From Phoronis australis (lineage: Eukaryota; Phoronida; Phoronidae), in NCBI GenBank assembly GCA_002633005.1, contig NMRA01000361.1, positions 1 through 64,000 on the forward strand: a stretch of 64,000 nucleotides of DNA. Direction: 5' to 3'. Both the position numbers and the translations under genes were made by a program. The notes below the pieces were generated by a model that saw only the letters and a program-made list of their open reading frames with translations, had not been told where the DNA came from and did not search any database. Shown here piece after piece: positions 23,801 through 37,084 of this stretch (positions within the stretch are counted from its first letter, which is position 1; each line of letters starts with the position of its first letter).

Positions 23801-26800
23801 AATTCAAAGCTTCTTAAAAACCTAAATTCAATGGACAAGATAACCTCAGGTTCTCTAATTCAAAGTTAGTCAAGTTAGTTAGGTCCGTAGTAACTACTAG
23901 CATTAATTTGAACTTCACCACTGCAATTGAATCGGTTTTCTCTATTTTGTAAGACTAATGGCTACAGGAAGGGTAGCAGCACGCTACATTTAAGGAAACG
24001 GATGAGCAAGTTTCCTACATTATCAGTAGACACGCATGTCAGTCACTCACCATAGCTGCTTCCTGGGCTACTCTCACATAGTTCTCGACACCTTCGTCAA
24101 CACCGTCCAGTGTGCACTTCTCATAAACACACTCCTGACACTGGGCCTGTAACACACAGCATACATGGAACTGAACTATAGCATCTTAGACGGGGGCAGG
24201 CAGACAGGCGGCAGAGGGGGTAGAAGACAGCTGTGACAAAGTAAAGAGAACTTGGTGTAAATATATATTCTAGAGATGATGGTACTGGATCACCAACTCA
24301 AAGAGGCTTTAGTTGGAAAGTTTGATACACGTACGTACGTTTATGTTAATGGAGGCTTGCGCCAGTCTTAAGTACGATGCCCTAGCACTACTTACAAAGA
24401 AAAGTTGACATAGCATTGTGATGGAGTCTGGCTGTAGGTCCATACTAGGAGGCTGGCTGAATCGGTCACGGATGAATTTGAGCACACCGATGGCGCGCTG
24501 GAAGTAGGAGATAGCGGCATCCAGTCCTTCCATCTTTGTACGATCCTGGTGAGAAAAGAACGGCAAGGTTACTTGTAAACTGTATTTACTTTTAACATGA
24601 AATGATAAAAGTTTCATACTAAAATGAGACAACTACTTTCACAAATTGAAGCTGCACTTCGTCCTTTTAAGCAGGCTAAGAAAAGTCAAATTACATCTTA
24701 CATTCATAAAATTGCCCACGATAGGATTCAATTCCCATAACCAACAGGACTAACAAAACCATCAATGACTCAACAAAACACTTCAGAGTTTATTGGGGTT
24801 GGCAAAATCGAAAGAAGACGGTTCCAGCATTTTAAACATTAACAAATCAGGAGAGAGCTGTACAAAACTCATGCTCGTATGCACTTTCATGCCTCAAACT
24901 AAGAGTTCGCTCACATGTGTGTATCATACAAAGCCTACCTGTCTTGCTGCCAGCTGTGTATACAGGGCAGCTATGTTGAACAGAATTGATCCCTTTTCAA
25001 AGGCAAGAGACCGTTGCATAGTTGGGACACCAGTCAATGAATCAAACCTAGAACAGAGACAAATAAAGCTTCACCTGCTGTAATTTAACAGGTTGTGTGT
25101 GTATGTGCGTGTGTGCATTGAACTGGCATGCTGTTTCAGATAATTAATTAGATCCAAGTGAGTCATTTTGAAAAATGCTCAAACAGACTATTATTATATA
25201 CGGCTTCTTGCAAGTTACATATAATTTCCATATACTCTAAATTTAACTCCAGTTCTCTTGAACACGACCTTCACTTCAGTTGTATCTAATGATGTTTTGA
25301 TGCGGCTGGATTAATTAACAAATCTGAAGGGAGCACGTGCTGAAGGCCACTCACCAATGGAAGTACAACTGTAGAGATCTATGAAGTGGGAAGAACCGTC
25401 GCTCGATGAAGTAAAGCTGGTTGTAATACTCAAACAATAGTTTCACACCATCATCTGAACGTACTGGAGTTCTGACCGCCTGAAACACAAGTATAGGCGT
25501 ACAGACAGCATTCAGTGGTTTCAACTGAATATAAAACCTTTAAACTGAAAGAGCACAATGCCCTCATCAAGAATGACAATATTGTTAATGCCTTTCAACC
25601 AGTGTACACCTTGCATAGCCTTAACTGAAGTCAGTGGTTCTTTTAAGTCATAGCTAAAAAAAATTAGGCATAACCAAACCTTAGAATGTGACACTTAAGG
25701 CAGTTTATTCCATATGCTAAAAATAAGTTGAAATACTCTACAACTAGGTCAAAAGACAGCTAGTATGAAGTTGGAACATTGAAACTTGCCGGAGAGAAGT
25801 GAAATTCTCATTATTTTGATCCCATTGTTCTTGGCAGTTTTTAGCTGTGAATAACAAAGTGCTAAAACCTTTCTTACCAAATATTCTCATCAGATTTAAA
25901 ATCATGGACAAAGTCATTTTTTATGAGACTCTTTAGGCATACGAGGTAATTTGTAAACCCTATTCTGCATCATCAGCTCACCTGTCTCAGGTCACAGAAC
26001 TCAGCAATAACATCTTCATAATTCCTGCTATCCTCGCTGTAATGTTCTTCAATGTAATCCTTAAAAGTGAAGAAGAAAAAGTTGCTATTTAGCAATTCCC
26101 ATATAATTCACATTTGTTGTCATTATAATAAATACAGTTTGTTATCATAAAAAATTGTTGTTGGCCTGAGCATATGCAGACCTGCATGATAAACAGTGAC
26201 TTGGGTGGAGGTCAGTAACACTAAGCCATAACTGCAGGTCAAATATTTAGACCAGAATAACCTATGTTTTGATATAAGGCAAAACAACTGGGTTGTTCTT
26301 GAAGTAAAAGTGATTTAGTCACTTTGTGTAGGATATTTCACTCACAGTGGTTGCATTACCAATTGCTGTGACACCAAACTGGGCGAAAATTCTCTAGGCA
26401 CTTCTGTTAACCCACAATGTTGGCAAAACATTCCCCGTCAGTTTTCAAACCACAAGTAACTCATTCAGTTATAAAGGATCTGGTCATTAGGCACAAGTTG
26501 CTGAACTGGCAGCAACTAGTTGAAGCCGATCACTGTGATAGTGTGATTTAATAAATGTTCATCTCTTAAACAGATGATATAATCAACCACCAGAATCACA
26601 GCACTATAAACACCAAAGGAAAGCTCTCACGACAGAGGGTCATCCCACCAACTTCCAATGGATAATACCACATACACTAAGCCATCCCGACAGAAATTTC
26701 ACTTGCTTCAAGTCATTTTGTCTGAATATTTTCACTGTATACTTTACCAACAATGTTATCAATCCAACAATTATTATCTACACCACTAAATCAAAGTACC

Positions 26801-29800
26801 CGAATGTTTAAAATCTATTATGGTATCTAAATGTTTACTACTAGTCAGGACAATGCTCCTTTGCCTTCAAGTGTCTTTAAGTGCCACTTACTGCAGTAGT
26901 GCTGGCATCAGTAGACACTCAACTGGTCTTTCAATAAATTTCTAGACACAGTGGGATTTGAGACAGTAACAGGCTGGGAACGCAAGAGACACAGTAACAC
27001 CAACATTTTTAACCTCCCACTAAATAAAACTATACTTTTTTGTTTTTCAATAGGAAATTATAGCTTCTCATTTAACTCAATTCCAACAGGAATGCTGCAA
27101 GTAAATTTGCGGTTGGTTTTATACATCAATTGCTCAGTTAGTACATCTATTCTTCACTTATTTAGCCCACAATATGGAGAACAGGTGAACTTCTATTTTG
27201 TTAAATGTATCATATTTTCACAATAGAAATTTAGTGTATTATTTAGTCTATTACTATCATAGTTTGAACTATGCAGATGCTATAAAAACATTTGGCTATG
27301 TTTACATTATTTGTAGCAAAATAATTGACCTTTGAAAACTGGAAAAATGACCATTATGGTAATATTGTTTTTGTGCAAAATCAGTGGAGAATTACTGTAC
27401 TGCTTCTTCAGGTAACCACATACACTAATTATGGATTGTAACATGAGGCAAATAATTAAAAATATATATTACAATAAATAGATTCCATGTAATGCTTAAA
27501 AAAAAAATATATATATATATGTATATGTACATATATATATATACACACATACACCCTTTCCTCATTTTACATGTCGTCAATGATCAAAGGTATTCTGGAG
27601 CCATAAAAACATCACCAGGCACACATTTCAAGTGACTATAAACACATGCAGCTTCCATCATAAGATCCAACCTTATATCTAGATCACATACTGATATCAA
27701 TTGGCCCCAAATTGTTCCTCAGTTCAACTGGAGGTAATTTCAGGGCTTTGAAAGAACTGGCAATTTTTAATAGTCGAGACCAGGCTCTTGACGTTGTCTT
27801 GTCATGGCGTATGTAGCGGAGCATCGTCTCAAAGACTAATGACCTGTCACTAATCTTTGTAAACCCAGAAATCACTGCTCGAATGAGTAAGGAACAAGTT
27901 GACACCTGGGGCCTGTTCCAAGAAACTGACTTAAGTTCATTTTTGACTTAAGTTTAAGACTTGTCTTCAATTCCGAACTTTGAAACTACCACATTCTGTT
28001 AGTTAGTGAAATTGAATTAAGACAAAACTTACATCACACAGTTAATTCAAACTCAAGATCTCTTTCTTGTATTGGTTTTGAGACAAATTTAACTTTTATT
28101 TTAAAATTCACTAAAAATTTAGGATTTGTCTTAGCTAAGTCAGTTTTGTTGGAACGGGCCCCAATTCCATAACATTTAGAGGTCTAAGTGAAACGGTTCA
28201 CCTCAAGGACGGAACTTGGAACTCCGGTTTATCGCCGCTTTAAGTAAATATTGCGCATTTAATAACCTTGAAAATTCCTCGATATCACGTGTTCTTTTCA
28301 CCTTGGGAGACCTTATCAGTGAGCAAAGTCCAGTTATCAATAAGTAAATAGTTCACACCCAGAAGAATGTCTGTCCTGGTCATTTGGACACATGCACTAA
28401 ACAAAGATAACTAGGGAAGACTGCATGAACAAAGTACGACTGTCATGACAGAACAACAGCCCAATGCAAAAAATTGCGAAAAAGCAGTTTCCACTGTTAT
28501 GTTATTATTTTGTTATTAACCAGTGTTCTCCACAATCTGTTTTGACTTGTTGTAGTAACAGAGAGATATAATTTAGCCTCCACCAGTTTTTCTCACCAGT
28601 TTGAACTGATAAGACATGAGTCATTCTAGTTTAAGGATTCCCAGGCTTTGCATACAAATCCTCCACAGGTCAAGAATTTTGTTATCCTCATTCAAGAATT
28701 TTGTTATTCCCATCAAGTTTTCTAATTAGGAATACAAAAATGGAGAAAATCATAATGAAGGTCATAGAACAGCAATAAGACTTAAAGTTGTAATTTGTGG
28801 ATTTAGTCTATTTACTCTCCAGATTTATAATTCTGTGATAAGCTGAACAGATAACCACAATTACACAACAAGAACTAATAGGCAAGACCCACTGGTTGTT
28901 AAAATCCATGGAAAGGTCTTGGTAGGGTCCATGGCCTGTGGTGATTGCCAATAATTGTAAATAAACACACAAATCCTTCTGCCAGTTGGACACAGCTCAT
29001 CATTATGTAAACAAACTGGTCTATGTCAAGTTCAGTTTATTTGTATGATGAGTGCTCCTGCTGTTAAACTGCTGGTCTATTTGTCAGAACCACACAGAAC
29101 ATTATGGTGAAAATCACTAACATGTCTCCGCTCATCATGCAGGTCTGTTGTTAAATGGAACAATTTCTAATGACTACAGTAAACATTCTCAAATTTGGGG
29201 ACAGTGAAAATTTAATTTCGTTGCTCAAGGTCAGAGCTTGTTCCAAATTCTTAATCACCACAAAGACGCAGATTGAAAACACACTGTCCAAAATTTGAGA
29301 AATATGATAAAGAAAATAAAATTTTAGCGGTAGTTGGTGTATCCCATATTCCAGAACTTTTACTGTACATCGGATTTTTTTAACGTTACGCAAGCATATC
29401 ACCCATTTGGATTTAACATAATTCTAAATTCAATGCTCCATCATCAGCAGTGCTAGAACACACAGACATAACAGATTTATTTCATTGATCAAAATTTTAC
29501 ATCCGGAAAACTTATGAAACTTGAATTATCATTTCCCTTTAATCACCACAGAAAATCTTTTCCAGCATTCTAAAACTGCCAGGCAACACTGCGACCTCTT
29601 ACCTTAAATGTCTGTGAGAAATCAATCTCTTTGGTTTCTTTAAGTCCAAGCGGAATCATGGGTACTGTCGAACTGGAACTGAAATGAAGAGAAAACAAAA
29701 ATAAGAACTCAGACATTCAGGTAAACACGAGAAGAGCCCTCCGAATTCCCACAACACTTAACGTGCCTACAACGTAACAGTCAAGAGCATAGACACACGG

Positions 29801-32800
29801 GGGTGAAATAACATTAATAATTAATAAGACAAGCTAGTCTTGGAAAACAAAAAGAAAGGTATAATAATAAATTAATAATAAAATCAATAAGATGTTTTTT
29901 CAAGGAAAATGGTTGAACGGCATGCATTTAGATTGTTCTGACCGACTAAGAATTATACTTCAGTATTCAGCATGAAGAGTTAGCTCACGATATAATAGAT
30001 CTAGGGACTACATGCAGCATATGAATGCTTAGGAGTGTTAACTTGCTACAACCAAACAATGAACATAAACACAACTTTGTACTCGTTTAAGAAGGTTTCA
30101 TTCACAGTAGAATGACCTCAGAAAATGCTGGTGCTGGGCTTCATAAAATAAAAGTTATCCACAAAACAAACGAATGGTTAAAGCTGGATTTAGCCACTGT
30201 TTAGCTGTCAAAAGTTGAATTCTTAACCAAAGCAGTATGCTCATCCAAATTGTCCTTGAATAAGTCAGCAATGTTTGTGTATGTGTGTCATTTTTGAATT
30301 TTGCTATTTTAGGGTTGGCCAACTCCAATAATATCTAGCGCATTTTCTTGAGTCGCTGGTGGTTTCCATGTTCTTGTTAATAACAGAAAGAGAATCTTAT
30401 CATAAGGAAAATTATGAAACCGATTTTCCGAAAGTAAAAGGCGTAATTCGAGTTTCATTTTAAGGGCGGAATGCAGCTCTGAACAAGAGCATAACTACCA
30501 GTGACATGCTCCATGCGTAATTCTCAACTCGGGTCATAAACTGGAACTGGATTCTGGGTAATCATAGGCAACTCAATGTAACCACTGGATCAGATTTGAT
30601 AATATATGAGAGATCAAAAACTCTTCAACCAAAATTGGGTCCCAAAGCTCTAGCATAATAATTATTATTATTGATCTCAAGTTTTAATAAACTTTGATAA
30701 TAAAAGCTGTTTTATTGATACTTGTATATTTCCCATTCTTAAATATGTTCAGGACCCACTGGTTACCTCGTCCTATGAAACTGCATGCCCAGCACAGTGT
30801 GTTCAACAAATCTGAACAGGTCAGAAAGTCCAAATAATAGGACAGAAACCGAAAATTGTCCCTGCAGAGGCCCTTTCAGTAAGGTACTCCAACAGGAAGA
30901 AACATGAAAAGAAATTTGTTTATTCAGGAAATACAGAAATATGTCTGCTGTCCCTCCCAGGAAAGTCCAAAAGAAATGTTATTAGAAGAGAAACGAAACA
31001 GAAATTGAGCATTCGTTCAAGGCAAGTAACAAAGCAACATTCCGAGTTTTTAACCATGACAATAACGTCCATGCAAAGCTTATGGAACAAGATGAGCATA
31101 AAAGTGCCGAAAGCATACCAGGCAGAAACCGTCCTGAAATACGAAAGAAAGATGGTCAGAAGAAATAGGCTTAAGGTGCGGCAACTGAGATGGAAATGAC
31201 GTCCAAGCTCATGTACTAGACTCGTAATAGGACCAAATACAATATTCATATCATACGTATATCATAATGGAATGTTATTGTACATGAGTCCAATGAAATG
31301 TCACGAAGATTCATATTACACCGACATTAAACACCCTAACAAAAACACAACACTGCCAACTGCAGACTAGCTGACTTCCAGCCCCAAATGACTAAGAAGC
31401 AAATCTGACATGCTTACCACTGTAATCCCTTTGAGAAACCCAGTACTTATTTTAAAATTCTATCAATCAGAATGACACAGGTCATCTAAATGCCAGTGAT
31501 GTTAAGGATAGGCAAAACAATCTGGTTTGAAAAACACAGGATGCACTTATATCTAGAAAAATAACCAAAGCAGTGGACTGGTAAGGGGAACAGTTGACTG
31601 AAGGAAACGGGAAGGTACCTGGAATTCTGGTAGATCTCCACAGAGCTGTTCATCTCTGCTAGCTCCTCCTTGAGAAGCTGCAGGTTAGAGTTGACAAAAC
31701 TCAACTCAAGTGCCACCGTCTCTTTAGTTTTCTTACTGGTTGAAGCCCTGCACAAAACATTTAACATGTGAAGACAGAAATAGCACCGTGATCAATAAAA
31801 CGGGGCACGGTTACACAAGAAACACATGAAAAAAGCAGATCATGCAAGACCATGCCAAATAACGCGAGTGAAAAGGTACTGTTTTACGAGTGTGCTTGCG
31901 ACTTTACTAACGAACTGCAGCAAAATGGGGGCCAGTAACGTGACTGGTCGGTGAAATTAGAATGCTTTTTGTATGTAAATATACTGACAAATCCAGATTT
32001 TCTCATAGACAAACTTACAGCTCTATTACAAGTTTGCAAATTTATACAAAATCAGAATAATTTGACTGCAGACCCCTATGCAGATAAACTCTGTTTAACA
32101 AAATTCAGCATTAAGAACTCGCGTATACAAACAGTACCCTGGGCACAGACAAAGCCCATGTATTTACAGAAACATTTAACAATTTTATACACCATTATTT
32201 TATATAAACACCCATAGACAATACACTCAGCCTGAGTAATTAGCGAGTCGTTTATAGACAGCAACATGTAAACATCAGCTGGCTATGACTCATGTATCAC
32301 CTGGCTTTTCAGGTGCCTTACACCCAGGTGAGTTATGATAACAAAATCATGGCTTTTGGACTTGGGCAAGGGGTTGACTGAGGCGTGGACTAAACCGAAC
32401 GATAATCGGAGAGCAATTTTTTCTCAGAAAATATGACTGTAGCAAGAAATTTTAAAAATCTGTAATCAAATTGCAGTATTGAATTTGAACTGTTTATGTA
32501 ACAACACCCTATGGGTAATAGTCGGATATAACGTGCCTGTATCTTGAGAACCAGTTTGACGCCCCTTATTCAGTGGAGAAAACTGGTTCTCAAAATTCGG
32601 TCACGTTATATCTGACCATGCTTTACTACACCAGTTCAAACAAATAGGATTTTGTCATCTGCCACTTGCAAATACAGAACTAGTGTTTTTCATATCCATG
32701 AGCCAAGATTTAAAGGTCATCACGAAATGTTGATTTCTAACGGTGAATTTGTGGACATGAATAAATATTGGGCTCAGGGCACTGAAAAGTGGTGGTGATC

Positions 32801-34100
32801 ACATGGGAATTAATGGTGATGGACTGATGGGGTGAACAAAAACTTTTGGATTTATGAAACTGCATTAATCACCAAATCGATAGTTTACATGCGTCAATTG
32901 TGACAACCCCTTCACCATCTCAATAGGCCTACTAACACTGACACACTGACAGTACTGTAGGATAGGAAGGATTTATTCTTCACTCATTCAAACATAAGCT
33001 TGTCATCTTTGTCAATAGTTTTAACAAATAAACATTGACATTAAAAATCTTACTCACTGACAAAATCGTCATGAAACTCACAATAACAGGTAAATCTTTG
33101 ATTGGGGAAGTCTGCTCCCTCATCTTGTGTTATGAGCAACCTTATTAGCCTTTTTTAGTTTCAGATTTATTTTCTAAGCTATTTATTATAACCTTATTAC
33201 AATTGTATGCATGGCCTTATATAATCATGGAACACCTGGTGAATAAATTTAACCCTTCAGATTTAGGTACCATTAAGTCACCACTTTGTCATATCAGTAA
33301 ACTGGCTTCCTGAAGTAATGAGCTATCCTATTGCTCGGTTTCACTCACCTGAAGAGGTTTTCAGCCCCATTACGAATCCTTACTTCCTTATTGATTTGGT
33401 CATTGAGTTTGGACCGTTTTGTCTGCAACTTCCCCCTGGCTGTTTCGTACAGTGGGTTGGATCCCTGTGAAACACAGCACTAATATTAACCTCTGACAAG
33501 CAACATGGATAGTCTTGAGATGTGATGGATGGTGACAGACAAAAATGTTGATTTCGGTCAGAAGCACAGCTCACTGGTCACTGATATGAAGGAGAATCTC
33601 ATTTCTTAAGATTCAGAAATTGTCAGACAGACACATCATATTATTCCAATTTCTCTAACAAGTCAGGTAAATAATCAGGTAAATAAAAAGACTGTGACCG
33701 ATGTGGTTCTTAAACCAGTCAGTAAACCCGTCTCAAAAGTTCTAATTTTTATATAGGACAGTAGGTTTTTGACTAATCAGAGAGAGTAAACAGCCAGGTA
33801 CATGACTGGCATGACCATCTCACTAGACAGCCAGGTACATGACTGGCATGACCATCTCAGCTAGTCACACCAAGTCATACACATGAGAAATGGAGTGAAT
33901 GAACAGAAACCCCTACGTTGACATTACATACACATCCTTGGGCATAGTTAACTACCGATTCAAATCACACAACATAACAGTCACACCTTGAAGTAACAAC
34001 AGATTTGATACTGGCCCTATAGTCACATGTCCCACTTTACCTGGATACTTTTCTCAAAAACCATGTCACTTGTCGTAGCTAAGTTTCTTGTGGCTTTCAT
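19986..34100 (-). CDS. RHPN2: Rhophilin, Rho-GTP-binding HR1-BRO1-PDZ scaffold (16 coding exons)
   Basis: Minus-strand exons, 5' to 3': 34041-34100, 33349-33464, 31619-31747, 29603-29678, 25982-26059, 25355-25479, 24939-25047, 24396-24545, 24051-24146, 23536-23692, 23199-23309, 22699-22819, 22156-22229, 21730-21806, 20748-20894, 19986-20348. Every junction keeps frame with GT-AG sites, giving about 662 aa (human rhophilins 670-690). Domains: HR1 coiled coil (about 21-101), BRO1 (about 106-443), PDZ (about 507-590), then a Ser/Thr/Lys-rich tail. Rhophilins bind GTP-Rho through HR1 and act in actin and endosomal organisation. Matches such as ALELSFVNSNLQLLKEEL and PMIPLGLKETKEIDFS are near-diagnostic. 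One invertebrate gene probably corresponds to both vertebrate RHPN1 and RHPN2. The first exon (MKATRNLATTSDMV) is the least certain; 5' UTR exons may lie upstream. Confidence 0.93.
21284..21628. repeat. 47-bp direct duplication flanking a repeat insert, with an N at the junction
   Basis: Bases 21284-21330 (ctaaacttgtgagac...actaaa) recur at 21582-21628 with one difference. Between them is a 251-bp insert homologous to the left end of the element at 49628, and the only N in the window is at 21581. The insert lies in a rhophilin intron and breaks no exon. Confidence 0.8.
22433..22562 (+). mobile_element. tRNA-derived SINE
   Basis: GTGGCCTAGTGGGTTAAG (A box) is followed after about 35 nt by GTGAGTTCGAGTCTC (B box), then GGGGCACACTGCAAGACCC and an AT-rich tail. 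This is a classic tRNA-headed SINE layout. It lies in a rhophilin intron, opposite to the gene. Confidence 0.75.
22699..29678 (-). CDS. RHPN2: Rhophilin BRO1-domain exons
   Basis: Nine exons (29603-29678 down to 22699-22819) encode the BRO1 superhelix. Recognisable blocks are DYIEEHYSED, DLRQAVRTPVRSDDGVKLL, YFIERRFFP, WFDSLTGVP, EKGSILFNIAALYTQ, AISYFQRAIGVL, PPSMDLQP, AQCQECVYEK, PFSWISMMLVKSEHF, and HEDALRDHSLCRRLRKI. The order and phases match rhophilin rather than ALIX or HD-PTP, which have other N- and C-terminal architecture. No Cys/Trp loss or frameshift is seen. Confidence 0.9.
27499..27552. repeat. (AT)n/(TATG)n microsatellite
   Basis: An A-run followed by alternating at/ta with gtac interruptions, ending in acacacatac. 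It lies in a rhophilin intron. Confidence 0.9.
27907..28163. mobile_element. MITE with ~28-bp terminal inverted repeats
   Basis: The left end tggggcctgttccaagaaac mirrors the right end; the reverse complement of the right end starts tggggcccgttccaacaaaa, and both continue into ctgactta. It is 257 bp, AT-rich and non-coding, in a rhophilin intron. No clear target duplication. Confidence 0.65.
31619..34100 (-). CDS. RHPN2: Rhophilin N-terminal exons: start plus HR1 (Rho-binding) domain
   Basis: Exon 34041-34100 starts at an ATG with an in-frame stop upstream and ends at a cag|gtaaag donor. It joins in phase 0 to 33349-33464, which reads GSNPLYETARGKLQ and RIRNGAENLF, aligning to the vertebrate HR1 start (NPLAQTGRSKLQ, RMRTGAENLL). 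Exon 31619-31747 completes the coiled coil with ELSFVNSNLQLLKEEL and SSVEIYQN. HR1 repeats are antiparallel coiled coils that bind Rho in its GTP form. Confidence 0.85.
32521..32616. ncRNA. 96-nt near-perfect hairpin in rhophilin intron (possible small-RNA precursor)
   Basis: The left arm 32521-32557 (gtcggatataacgtg...gagaaccagttt) pairs with 32579-32616, with about 32 of 37 positions matching and a 21-nt loop. Complementarity stops at both ends of the arms. The size and shape resemble a microRNA precursor, but a tiny MITE would look the same. No known miRNA seed was recognised. Confidence 0.35.
33790..33866. repeat. 37-bp unit in two tandem copies
   Basis: acagccaggtacatgactgg followed by catgaccatctca occurs twice in a row with a 37-bp period. 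It lies in the intron between rhophilin exons 1 and 2. Confidence 0.9.
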
Positions 34101-36660
34101 GCAAGTGTACTGTCCCGCAATAATTTAAATGGTAATAAAAATTCAAACTGGTTCACCAGTAAACACTGCTTTGCTAAGCACAGACACCCAATCATTCACA
34201 GAATAAACCCATTAGCACAGTGCTCAGACTAAATAGTCTATTGGCAGACAGGCCCTGTGATGTCACAATAGGTGTGCCAACCAGTGGAGCTGATATCAAT
34301 AGTTGATTACACAGCTGACAGGTCACTTTTAAAAGGTGCAATTCTATTGGTTCATTCTGAGAACTAATCAAACAGTAGTGTACTATACATTGCCACTGTG
34401 TACAATACAGGTATGACTGTACAGGGAGTTGAGGGGGTGATTCATATCACAGGTACGAAAAACTCATAAACTGTCAATTTTAATATTAGCACAGCCCATG
34501 TATCAATCACAATCATATTCACATTACATCCAAATTCTCAATCATTTTCTTATATTCAACCACTACAGAAACCAAGCTAAAGAGATAGGAGATTTCATAT
34601 GCTATTTAACTGTGCCACTGAAGTAGGTTTAAATGTGATAACCAAAATTATTGAGCCGTCATGCCTTAAAAAATGATTAGATCATGGAAGTCAACTACGA
34701 AAGTGTTAGGAAAATACAGAGTGGTTGAAAAATTCTTATTGTACACAACAGTTTCAACTGGAATACCTTTATTTTTTCAAAATGACTCAGAATCTTATTT
34801 TTAGTTTGATACCGATATCCCCAGGTTTTTCACTACATCTGAACATAATCAAACAAATAAGGGTATATTCAATCCATGAGCCTTGTGTAAGAACCCATAT
34901 AACTACCAGTGTAAGCCTATTGGACATAAACCTAAACACACTGCTCTTTACAAAGAGAAAGACATGCTGGTAGATTCAGGCTATACTCAACTTGCTCAGC
35001 AACACTGAGTGTATCCTAGTGACAGGCCTGTGACCAACTGGCTAGTGGTCCATGTTACTGGCCAGGGAACTAAATTGCAGTAGAAATCAGGAGGGAGGCA
35101 CTTTAAACCCAACAGTTGTTTGGTTTAATACCAAGGAAGAAACACAGACATCTCATCCGACTTATTGTATAGAGTCAAATAAAATAGCAGCAGATTGTAA
35201 GCCCGGCAGTAAGAGCTTACTTCTAGAATGGAGAGAACACAGTAGCTCAGTAACGTGAAATAGTTTTTTAAGCAACTTCTTCGAACTTTCTTTCTCATGA
35301 AAACATTCCGTATTAAGCTGATTGCATGCTGTTCATACCACCTTTTAATTTTTTGTACAGGTGTACGACCAATAAGACAAATTTTATAACTCATGGACAA
35401 CTGATTACACTGACGGATACAAAACAATAGTTTATAGACCATTTCCTATTAAAACTTCAACAATTTTATGTTCAGAAGACTGTTGGTAGATGGGACCCCT
35501 TAAATTCTGACTTGAGTAGAAGTTTAAAGGGCAAGTTTAATTTGTAGTAAACATGTCGATTTAACAGTGAAGAATAGATGCGACTGATTGCAGTGGGCAT
35601 GCTTAGCTTCCAAAATAATCGACAGACGACACTGTCAACTGGTTGCTACACCAGTAGACTGCACTTAAAAACTCAGGTCCTTGATCATGAACAGGGTTGG
35701 TATGAACAGTGTCCTTTTCTTCCAAGCAAAATAATAATTTCCTTAGACTAGAAGGTTCTTTGTTAGAACTAGTAATATCAGTGTAATTGAGCTTGAAATG
35801 AATCCCACAGAGTGATAGAATTTGATGTATTAAGAACAGGTACATAAAAGGTCCATTCATACCATTCTCTGGATGTAGGTCAAAAGGTTTGCATACTACA
35901 TCATACTGAAACTGTGTTGTGTTTGCCATATAAGGTAATGGTCAGCTGTCTTGTGGCAATGATTCTGTGAATGACCATTATATAACCTAGTTTACTATAG
36001 AGTTCATCAATACATTTGTGGATAAATAGGATGGTCCACTGACTCAGCTGACAGTCAAAACAAGTTACTAACATAAACAATCTGCTAGTAAAGTAATAAT
36101 ATCAGTATCATTAATGTTATACCAACATACTGAGTAACTAATATATTTCATGAATATCACAGATTTCAGGACAAACTGAGGTAAATACAGGTGGAAACTG
36201 ATTTTCACTTTTCAATTGAGTGTCCGATGCTGACACTCCAAAAACTATTTTTATTTTAAAATTGGGATGAAATATCCAAAATTTTCTAAGTGAGCGAAAA
36301 TTCAACATGTCAATAGAAAAACAAGTTGCTAAAACAGATGGTGTACTTATCAACAAAGCTTTTGATCTTAAAATTGAAGAGATTTGTGTTTTTTAAATTA
36401 ACTTTTTGTTATTCTACCGAGTATGAGCTGACTAGACAGCACCAATATGATCATAATGCGTAGTTCAAAACATTTTTTAATCATGAAGAATTGTATGTAC
36501 TCAGTAACTGAAATGTAGTGCTTACAGAGTCAGAAAGATGACGATTTTAATAAAAATATCAAATATTCAGTGCAAACATTGACTGCAAAATCTGATGGAA
36601 ACTCCAACAACACCAAACTTAACTATTCACACTGCCTGCTGTTGAATCTTCGACTTGTGA
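34101..36660. other. Rhophilin upstream region, no gene recognised
   Basis: It probably includes the rhophilin promoter or 5' UTR exons, but no CpG-rich block or clear initiator stands out. Open frames here are AT-rich and resemble nothing. Confidence 0.4.
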
Positions 36661-36937
36661 GCTGCAAAGTTAGCTTGCAGTCTTAATTTCAATCCAAAAT
36701 CAAAGTTAACCATTCACAAAGAACAACACATCCTCAAAAGACTGACCTTTTGATGTACGGAAGACCCTTTCTGAATGGGCAATTCCAGCAACTTGCGAGC
36801 TGCAAAGTTAGCTTGCAGTCTTAATTTCAAACCAAAATCAAAGTTAACCATTCACAAAGATCAACACATCCTCACAAGACTGACCTATTGATGTATGGAA
36901 GACCCTTTCTGATTGGGCAATTCCATTATCATAACAG
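36661..36937. repeat. 138-bp tandem duplication
   Basis: Two copies (from 36661 and 36799) start gctgcaaagttagcttgcag and run to gggcaattcca with about 95% identity by eye. Each contains the inverted word ctgcaa/ttgcag. Non-coding. Confidence 0.9.
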
Positions 36938-37043
36938 TTGGACTAGATGCAATGTTTACTCCTAATCAGTTATGGTATATAGCCAGAAGTCCAGTCTACA
37001 CAGCCTACCCTAGAACAATTTACACTTAATTCAACTTGATCAT

Positions 37044-37044
<1 letters not shown>

Positions 37045-37082
<38 letters not shown>
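37045..37082. repeat. (CA)n microsatellite, about 19 units
   Basis: Uninterrupted ca repeat. Confidence 0.97.

Positions 37083-37084
<2 letters not shown>

Noticed and set aside
27684-27905. 73-codon minus-strand open frame in a rhophilin intron, ending at a MITE boundary
   Set aside because: Not part of rhophilin, no recognised family; kept out as an unsupported frame.
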